This document shows, piece after piece, positions 39,779 through 45,931 of a stretch of DNA of 45,931 nt. Under the pieces are notes generated by a model. The model did not search any database. It worked only from the letters and a program-made list of their open reading frames with translations, and was not told the origin of the DNA. The stretch's first letter is position 1; every line of letters starts with the position of its first letter. Origin of the DNA: Deltaproteobacteria bacterium. GTDB lineage: Bacteria > JACQOV01. A program made the translations under genes and the position numbers. The stretch covers positions 1-45,931 of the forward strand of contig JACQOV010000039.1 of the NCBI GenBank assembly GCA_016202395.1, read 5' to 3'.

Positions 39779-40807
39779 ATGACAATGGAACGAAAGTATA
39801 AAGTAGCCGTCGTTGGAGCAACAGGGGCCGTAGGGACGGAGTTGCTTCGCCTCTTAGAAGAGAGGAATTTCCCTTTAAAGGAACTCCGCCTGTTTGCCTC
39901 CGATCGCTCCAAAGGAAAACAGCTCTCTTTTAAAGGCCGAGACCTTCCGGTGGAGTCTCTGGAGGGGGCTCGGTTTGAGGGGGTCGAGATCGCTCTATTT
40001 TCGGCGGGAGCCGCTCGGAGCTTGGAGTTCGCTCCCAAGGCCACCGCGGCGGGGGCCATTGTAATCGATAATAGCTCGGCTTATCGAAACGATCCCGATG
40101 TCCCTTTAGTGGTTCCTGAGATCAACAGCGATGCGATTCAGGGGTATCTGAAGAAGGGGATTATTGCGAATCCGAACTGCACCACCGCCGTGATGCTCAT
40201 GGGATTGTATCCATTGCATCGGAAGGCCCGTGTCCGCAGGATGATCGTGACGAGCTTTCAAGCCGCCTCGGGTGCGGGGGCTGCCGCCATGGAAGAGCTT
40301 CGCCAACAAAGTGAAAGGGTCTTGAGAGGAGAGGAGGCGGAGCCTAAGATTTTTCCTCATCCGATTGCGTTTAATCTCATCCCTCATATCGATCAATTTC
40401 TTGAAACAGGGTATACTCAGGAAGAGATGAAGCTTCTTTGGGAGACCCGAAAGATTTTGGGGGATCCTGAGATTGAGGTGAATGCGACCACGGTTCGTGT
40501 TCCTGTCTTTCGAGCCCATTCCGTTTCCGTTCACGCGGAGTTTGAAAAAAAGATTACGGTGGCAGAGGCGCGCGCGCTTTTGTTAAAGGCTCCGGGCGTT
40601 CGTTTGTGGGACGATCCTTCGAAGAAAGAGTATCCTATGCCGATTTTAGCCTCCGATCGGGAGGAGTGTTATGTGGGGCGGATTCGGCAAGATCTCTTTA
40701 ATCCCAAGGCCTTAAACCTTTGGGTGGTGGGAGATCAGCTCTTGAAAGGAGCGGCGTTGAATGCGGTACAAATCGCCGAGAAATTGATTGAGGGATATTT
40801 GCAGTGA
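39779..40807 (+). CDS. asd: Aspartate-semialdehyde dehydrogenase
   Basis: YKVAVVGATGAVGTELLRLLEERNFP, IIANPNCTTAVMLMGLYPLHRKARVRRMIVTSFQAASGAGAAAMEEL. Confidence 0.97.
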   Translation: MTMERKYKVAVVGATGAVGTELLRLLEERNFPLKELRLFASDRSKGKQLSFKGRDLPVESLEGARFEGVEIALFSAGAARSLEFAPKATAAGAIVIDNSSAYRNDPDVPLVVPEINSDAIQGYLKKGIIANPNCTTAVMLMGLYPLHRKARVRRMIVTSFQAASGAGAAAMEELRQQSERVLRGEEAEPKIFPHPIAFNLIPHIDQFLETGYTQEEMKLLWETRKILGDPEIEVNATTVRVPVFRAHSVSVHAEFEKKITVAEARALLLKAPGVRLWDDPSKKEYPMPILASDREECYVGRIRQDLFNPKALNLWVVGDQLLKGAALNAVQIAEKLIEGYLQ

Positions 40808-42306
40808 GAAAATCTTTTCTAATTGGCGTCGTTTTTCAGATGCTGCCCGCTTTGTTATCGGCTGCGATTCTAGGTTCAGAGAGTGTGGAGGTAACAGTTA
40901 CCGACGATTCCGTTTGCACGGAAGATGTGACACTGACCTGGACTGTTTCTCCTGCAGAGATTCCAACCTCTGACACAACGCTGGATTACACGGTTCGGGT
41001 GGACGGGGACGGCAGCCTGGATTCTGGAACCGAATGTACGGGAACAAACTGTAGCGGAGAATTGGAGCTTGTTTCGGGTGATGACGAAAGCGATTCCGTT
41101 ACCACAACCATTCTCAATGCCGATTTGAGTGAAGATGCGACCTACTCCGTTTACGTTATTGTCAATGTGGAAGGGGATGAAACGGATATTGATTTTGATG
41201 TCGTCTCCGTTACCAAAGATTGCCCTCCCAGCGCCCCGTCGAGTTTGAGCGCCTCCATTGGGGACGGCCGTCTTTTTCTCTCCTGGAGTGATCCTAATAC
41301 CGATACAGCGAGTGTCAATATTTTTTATGATACGGTTTCGCATCCCGCTTCGACCGATGGGAGCGATTACGCCTCGAGTACAACGGCGAGCGGCGGATCA
41401 GCCACCGTCGAGGGACTCACGAATGGAACGACCTATTTCTTCCGGGTTTCCGTGACAGACACCGGAGGCAATATCAGTGGAATCTCCAATGAAGCGAGCG
41501 GAATTCCTGAAGAGGTGATCGGGCTCGCGGATTTGAACGATGAGTTAGGGGGCTGCGGCGTTATTCCAAGCTCTGGCTCCAGATCCAACCTTATTTTTAT
41601 TGGAGTTGTCTCTCTTCTTGGGCTTATTATATGGAGAAAGAGGCGATTGGGGCCATGGGTTCTCCTTTTAGCTTTCTTCGGTGCGATGGGAGGGACCGCT
41701 TTTTCGCGAGAACACAGCCCACGCCATTACAGTTTTGAGCTTTCTGGAGGGCCGTTCTTCCCAGAAAAAGTGGATAATTTCTCGCTCGTGTATGAGGACA
41801 AGAATCGGCCGCAGTATCGTATCGGTTTGGGATGGGAGTTTTTGCAACTCTTTGGGACATTAGAGCTTCAGGCTTTAACAGGGTATTTTCAGGCGGATGG
41901 AAAAGGGGTGACGAAAACCACATTGCAATCAACAGGGGAGGAATTTACCTTTCGAATTATTCCAGCGCAACTCTCATTAGTGTATCGAGCCGATTTCTTG
42001 GAGCGGTTTTTCTTGGTCCCCTTTGGGGAGATCGGAGGGGATTACTTTTACTGGCGCGAGGATCAGAAAGACGGATCCCAAGATCATGAAGGATTGGTGA
42101 AGGGATATCATTACGGCGCCGGAATCCAGATCCCGATGGGTTGGATGGAGCCAAAGCACGCCTACAATCTCGAGTATGATTGGGGAATTAACCAGGTTTA
42201 TCTCATTGGCAAGTACGAGATCTCAAAGGTCGACGACTTTGGGAAAATAGAGAGCTTTGATTTGAGCAGCGAAACTTGGTTTGCCGGCCTTCTGTTTACC
42301 TTCTAA
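40804..42306 (+). CDS. Secreted Fn3-domain region fused to a Cys-TM-Arg sorting-like segment and a C-terminal outer-membrane beta-barrel-like domain
   Basis: N-terminal signal peptide; Fn3-like PSAPSSLSASIGDGRLFLSWSDPNTDTASVNIFYD...LTNGTTYFFRVSVTDTGGNISGISNEASGIP; GGCGVIPSSGSRSNLIFIGVVSLLGLIIWRKRR; then LGPWVLLLAFFGAMGGTAFS; alternating C-terminal strands ending LLFTF. Confidence 0.75.
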   Translation: MRKSFLIGVVFQMLPALLSAAILGSESVEVTVTDDSVCTEDVTLTWTVSPAEIPTSDTTLDYTVRVDGDGSLDSGTECTGTNCSGELELVSGDDESDSVTTTILNADLSEDATYSVYVIVNVEGDETDIDFDVVSVTKDCPPSAPSSLSASIGDGRLFLSWSDPNTDTASVNIFYDTVSHPASTDGSDYASSTTASGGSATVEGLTNGTTYFFRVSVTDTGGNISGISNEASGIPEEVIGLADLNDELGGCGVIPSSGSRSNLIFIGVVSLLGLIIWRKRRLGPWVLLLAFFGAMGGTAFSREHSPRHYSFELSGGPFFPEKVDNFSLVYEDKNRPQYRIGLGWEFLQLFGTLELQALTGYFQADGKGVTKTTLQSTGEEFTFRIIPAQLSLVYRADFLERFFLVPFGEIGGDYFYWREDQKDGSQDHEGLVKGYHYGAGIQIPMGWMEPKHAYNLEYDWGINQVYLIGKYEISKVDDFGKIESFDLSSETWFAGLLFTF

Positions 42307-42319
42307 GACAAACGCAAGC

Positions 42320-43093
42320 ATGCGGAAAATTAAGCTCATACTGGAATACGATGGGACGGCTTACCATGGCTGGCAGCGTCAAAAAAAGGGGTTAACGATT
42401 CAACAGATCGTTGAGGGTGCGCTGCGAAAGATGATCCGTGAAAAAATTCCTGTGGTTGCCGCCAGTCGCACCGACAGCGGAGTGCATGCCTTAGGTCAGG
42501 TCCTCCATTTTTCTACAAAAAGTTCAGTTTCCCTACGGGCTTTTCGCGAAGGACTCAACCCCCTTCTTCCACCCGATATCGTGGTGCGAGAGGCCCAAGA
42601 GGTCTCTCTCCAATTTCATGCCCGTCGCGATGCCAAACGAAAACATTATCGGTACCGCATCTGGAACGCCCCCTTTCGGTCCCCTTTGCTGCGAAATTTT
42701 TCATGGCACGTGCGTGGGCCTTTGGATGTGGAGCGGATGAATCAGGCCTCCTCTTGGGTGGTGGGGGAAAAGGACTTTTCCTCTTTTCGTTCGGCGGGTT
42801 GTGCCAGTCGTCAGGGTCGTCGCAGGGTTTATCTTGCGAAGTGGAACCGTTTCGAACAGGAGATTACTTTCGATATTGAGGCCAACGCTTTTCTTCGCCA
42901 TATGGTCCGCAGCCTTGTCGGCTCCATCGTTCAAGTCGGCTTGGGTCGATGGTCTGTTGATCGCTTTCAAAGAGCTTTAGAGGCCTGCGATCGCTCCCAG
43001 GCGGCAGTGACAGCGCCCCCCCAAGGTTTGTGCCTCATCTCTGTCCGTTACACTGTCGTAGATCAGTCAAAATGTCCTTTAATGGATCAGTGA
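42320..43093 (+). CDS. truA: tRNA pseudouridine(38-40) synthase TruA, 3' end altered by IS insertion
   Basis: IKLILEYDGTAYHGWQRQ, AASRTDSGVHALGQVLHFST, ANAFLRHMVRSLVGSIVQVG. Final VVDQSKCPLMDQ is encoded by the IS end. Confidence 0.95.
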   Translation: MRKIKLILEYDGTAYHGWQRQKKGLTIQQIVEGALRKMIREKIPVVAASRTDSGVHALGQVLHFSTKSSVSLRAFREGLNPLLPPDIVVREAQEVSLQFHARRDAKRKHYRYRIWNAPFRSPLLRNFSWHVRGPLDVERMNQASSWVVGEKDFSSFRSAGCASRQGRRRVYLAKWNRFEQEITFDIEANAFLRHMVRSLVGSIVQVGLGRWSVDRFQRALEACDRSQAAVTAPPQGLCLISVRYTVVDQSKCPLMDQ

Positions 43094-44509
43094 AAATGTC
43101 CTGATCGTATTTTTTAGGTTAATGATTTTTTCATGTCTTTGAGGTTTAAAAAAGGCTTTCATCCATGGCCTATCAAAGGAGATCGGCAGTTGATTCGTAT
43201 TGGGAGCCATCCCTTTTTTATTTTTAGGCCGCCTGTTTTTTTAATTCACTCCTTCCAATCTTGTAAGTATTCATCATCCGTGTCACGGCCTCTGGACTGA
43301 AACGGGCCACTCGTTGTTGCTGGTAATGGATTTCAATGCTACCCTCCTTGAGTTGCAGGACTTCCACTTTTCTCCCAGCGATGGAATGAAATTTCTTCGA
43401 AGGGGGAATCTGTAAAATCAATCCTTCGAAAGAAACGGTATGATCCTGGGCGACCGTCCTTGTTTCTTTGATACAAAGAACACGGGACAGTTCAAAAGCA
43501 GAAGGCGATGGCCGGAAAACAGGCGTGCTTTGTTTGGGAGGCACCGCAAACTGTTTATTAAACTCTTTTAAAAAGCGGCCTAACACCTCATGGGCTTCCT
43601 CCAGTGTTTTAGCCTGAGCCAGTCTCAGTTCCACCACAAGGCGATCTTGAAAAGTCTGCCATAACCTTTCAACGCGGCCCTTGGCTTGAGGGGAATAGGC
43701 CGGAATAATCCTGATGCCCAATTCCTCCATGGCTCTCCCAAATTGGGTCAAGGGTCCTGTATTCTTTAATTGCTCGACAATCGTGGGCTTGCGGGGAGAG
43801 AAAAAGATGGTATGCCGATCGGAATAAAGACTCAAAGGCAGTCCTTGAGATAAAAGAATGTCTTCCATCAAACCCAAATATCCCCAAGTGGTCTCCCGAG
43901 GCTCAAAACCAGCCCATACGTGACTACAGGCATCATCAATACCCCCAACCAATGTCAGCCATGGACCCCGTCCTTCCAGCCAGTCATGGGGGGAAGCATC
44001 GATTTGTACCATCTGCCCAAAGGCCTCTTTTCTTTCCCGGCGAGAACGATAACGCGGCGATCTCCTTTTCCTCTTGGCCTCCCATCCTTCTTTCACCCGA
44101 ATTCTTCGAAGGGTTGATTTAGAAACAGAGATCTTTTCTTCCCTTTTTAAAAGCTCCATCAAATGGATGTCATTGATGTCTTTGTATTTCCCACGCATCC
44201 ATGCCTTTATCCTTTCCAGGATGGACTCCTGGGTCTTCCGGTGGCTTGCTTTGCCACGATTCCCATGGATAAGACCCCGAATGCCATCATCCCGAAACCT
44301 CATTAACAAACGATTGATCTGACGAACTGTAATTCCCAAAAGCTGGCCCCCTTCCACCAACGATATCTGCCCCCATTTTATCGATTGTATGATATGGATT
44401 CTCTGCTCATCTTTCATAGTGATTTTCATCCTTTCCTCCTGTTTGAAAACAGGATTATCAGGACAAAATCACTGATCTGTTAACAGGACATTTTCATTGG
44501 TCTACCACA
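43054..44509 (-). mobile_element. Complete insertion sequence (~1456 bp), IS1202/ISNCY-like, with 17-bp target duplication
   Basis: TIRs TGTCGTAGATCAGTCAAAATGTCCT.../...AGGACATTTTCATTGGTCTACCACA; direct repeats ATCTCTGTCCGTTACAC at 43037-43053 and 44510-44526; encodes one transposase. Confidence 0.92.
43224..44429 (-). CDS. DDE transposase, IS1202/ISNCY-like
   Basis: 401 aa; N-terminal HTH (LLGITVRQINRLLMRFRDDGIRGLIHGNRGKAS), D (MVQIDASPHDWL), D (SLYSDRHTIF), E (SPQAKGRVERLWQTFQDRLV). Confidence 0.9.
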   Translation of the reverse strand: MKITMKDEQRIHIIQSIKWGQISLVEGGQLLGITVRQINRLLMRFRDDGIRGLIHGNRGKASHRKTQESILERIKAWMRGKYKDINDIHLMELLKREEKISVSKSTLRRIRVKEGWEAKRKRRSPRYRSRRERKEAFGQMVQIDASPHDWLEGRGPWLTLVGGIDDACSHVWAGFEPRETTWGYLGLMEDILLSQGLPLSLYSDRHTIFFSPRKPTIVEQLKNTGPLTQFGRAMEELGIRIIPAYSPQAKGRVERLWQTFQDRLVVELRLAQAKTLEEAHEVLGRFLKEFNKQFAVPPKQSTPVFRPSPSAFELSRVLCIKETRTVAQDHTVSFEGLILQIPPSKKFHSIAGRKVEVLQLKEGSIEIHYQQQRVARFSPEAVTRMMNTYKIGRSELKKQAA

Positions 44510-44526
44510 ATCTCTGTCCGTTACAC

Positions 44527-44556
44527 TTGACAAGCAGGATCTAGGGAAGCTAGACT
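44527..44556 (+). promoter_or_regulatory. Putative promoter for rplM-rpsI
   Basis: TTGACA (44527-44532), 18-nt spacer, TAGACT (44551-44556); lies directly after the IS target duplication. Confidence 0.55.
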
Positions 44557-44566
44557 AGCACGGTTT

Positions 44567-45001
44567 ATGAAGAAAGCGACGCGTGTTTTTACCCCCGAGC
44601 AGGCAGAGCGGAAATGGCATTTAATCAATGCCGAAGGGAAGGTTTTGGGTCGTGTGGCCACTCTTGCAGCGGCGATTCTTCGCGGCAAGCAGAAGCCGAC
44701 CTATTCTCCTGCGTTCGATATGGGGGATTTTGTGGTTATTATCAACGCGGATAAAATTCGTGTTACCGGCAATAAATTGCAAGATAAGATTTATTATACC
44801 CACTCTGGCTATTTTGGGCATTTGAAAGAGACTTCTCTGAGGCAATTGATGGAGAAGAGGCCCACCGCGGTTCTTGAGGAAGCGGTGTGGGGGATGTTGC
44901 CCAAAAATAGGATTCGGAGAAAGATGTTCAATCATCTTCATGTTTATGTAGGGGCTGATCATCCTCATCAAGCTCAGTCCCCTCAACCGATTGAGGTTTA
45001 A
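44567..45001 (+). CDS. rplM: 50S ribosomal protein L13
   Basis: KWHLINAEGKVLGRVATLAAAILRGKQKPTYSPAFDMGDFVVIINADKIRVTGNKLQDKIYYTHSGYFGHLKE. Confidence 0.98.
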   Translation: MKKATRVFTPEQAERKWHLINAEGKVLGRVATLAAAILRGKQKPTYSPAFDMGDFVVIINADKIRVTGNKLQDKIYYTHSGYFGHLKETSLRQLMEKRPTAVLEEAVWGMLPKNRIRRKMFNHLHVYVGADHPHQAQSPQPIEV

Positions 45002-45004
45002 TCG

Positions 45005-45403
45005 ATGGAATCTAAAGAGTCTGTTATTGCCGCTACCGGAAAGAGGAAGACCTCGGTGGCCCGTGTTCTTTTAAAGGTTGGAGCTGGGGTTTGTCTTGTC
45101 AATGAGCGGCCTTTTGATAATTATTTTCCAACCGAGCTATTGCGGAGGCGGATTGAGAAGCCTCTTCATCTCACCCAAACACAGGGTAAATTCGATTTTC
45201 AGGTGAGTTTGTGTGGAGGCGGAATCTCCTCTCAAGCGGAGGCTTTGCGGCATGGGATTGCAAGAGCCATTTGCCAGTACGATCCGGAGCTTCGACCGTT
45301 GCTGCGAAAAGCGGGACTTCTCACACGGGATTCTCGAATCAAAGAGCGGAAAAAATACGGTCAGCCTGGCGCTAGAAAGCGGTTCCAGTACTCCAAACGT
45401 TAA
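45005..45403 (+). CDS. rpsI: 30S ribosomal protein S9
   Basis: [47 protein letters not shown]. Confidence 0.98.
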   Translation: MESKESVIAATGKRKTSVARVLLKVGAGVCLVNERPFDNYFPTELLRRRIEKPLHLTQTQGKFDFQVSLCGGGISSQAEALRHGIARAICQYDPELRPLLRKAGLLTRDSRIKERKKYGQPGARKRFQYSKR

Positions 45404-45448
45404 CGAATGTTGGTAAATGCTTTTCTGTTATGGAATCCTACCTTTTCT

Positions 45449-45540
45449 GTCATTGCGAGCCCGAAGGGCGAAGCAATCTCGGCAGGCTCCAGATAGACTG
45501 CGCAATCCCCTGGAGATTGCTTCGCTTCGCTCGCAATGAC
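45449..45540. repeat. 92-bp palindromic repeat between rpsI and argC
   Basis: Perfect 12-bp TIR GTCATTGCGAGC/GCTCGCAATGAC plus perfect inner pair GAAGCAATCTC/GAGATTGCTTC. Confidence 0.9.
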
Positions 45541-45567
45541 AACTAACTTCTTAAAACGTTAACTGCT

Positions 45568-45931
45568 ATGCAACATCGTTCCAAAATTAAAGTCGCGATT
45601 GTAGGAGCCAGTGGTCACACCGGGTTGGAGCTGTTGCGTCTTCTCACTCGGCATCCTCATGTAGAGATTGTGGCCATCACTTCAGAGCGATATGCCGGAA
45701 AGACGGTTGGGGAGAGTTTTCCTTCTTTTCAGAAATGCGTGGATCTCACCTATCAAAAGCTGGATGTCGATCGAGTGGCTTCACGTTCGGAGGTTGTTTT
45801 TACGGGACTTCCGCATGGAGTCTCGATGGAGGTTGTTCCTCGACTTGTGGAACAGGGCAAAGTGGTGATCGACCTCAGCGCGGACTTTCGTTTAAAGTTA
45901 GAAACGACTTATTCCGAATGGTATGGGGAGA
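45568..45931 (+). CDS. argC: N-acetyl-gamma-glutamyl-phosphate reductase, 5' part (runs off window)
   Basis: MQHRSKIKVAIVGASGHTGLELLRLLTRHPHVEIVAITSERYAGKTVGESFP...VVFTGLPHGVSMEVV...VIDLSADFRL. Not in the ORF track because it has no stop. Confidence 0.95.
   Translation, partial: MQHRSKIKVAIVGASGHTGLELLRLLTRHPHVEIVAITSERYAGKTVGESFPSFQKCVDLTYQKLDVDRVASRSEVVFTGLPHGVSMEVVPRLVEQGKVVIDLSADFRLKLETTYSEWYGE

Noticed and set aside
42306-42319. ACAAACGCAA before truA, similar to the TIR GCAAACGCAA
   Set aside because: Only one short arm, no partner arm or interior homology; likely chance.

Overview
This is a gene-dense bacterial chromosomal window whose genes lie almost entirely on the + strand. In order it contains: an IS3/IS481-type transposase tail (window edge), xseB, an RNase HI-domain gene, RNase P RNA (rnpB, absent from the ORF track), a GAF-GGDEF diguanylate cyclase and a DUF62 SAM hydrolase. 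A near-complete dcw cluster follows (mraZ, a STAS-domain gene, rsmH, ftsL, ftsI, murE, murF, mraY, murD, ftsW, murG, murC, murB, ddl, ftsQ, ftsA, ftsZ). Then come an acetyl-CoA-synthetase-like gene, rpsB-tsf-pyrH-frr-uppS-dxr-rseP, a RelB/RelE-like toxin-antitoxin pair, tsaB, ilvB-ilvN-ilvC-psd-pssA-leuA-leuB-asd, an unusual Fn3/sorting-signal/beta-barrel fusion, truA, a complete IS with 17-bp target duplication, rplM-rpsI, and the 5' part of argC. The most notable observations are: (1) a single ORF joining an Fn3 region, a Cys-TM-Arg sorting-like segment, a second signal-peptide-like segment and a predicted outer-membrane barrel; (2) several unrelated palindromic or mobile elements at the 3' ends of housekeeping genes that now encode their C-terminal tails and stop codons (rsmH, ftsI, murD, dxr, truA); (3) two copies of a ~124-bp hairpin element in the dcw cluster whose arms show compensatory changes; (4) a perfect GC-rich palindrome inside the RNase P RNA; (5) a toxin gene overlapping the start codon of essential tsaB. 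No CRISPR array or tRNA was seen. Family calls are from motif recognition only; no searches were run.
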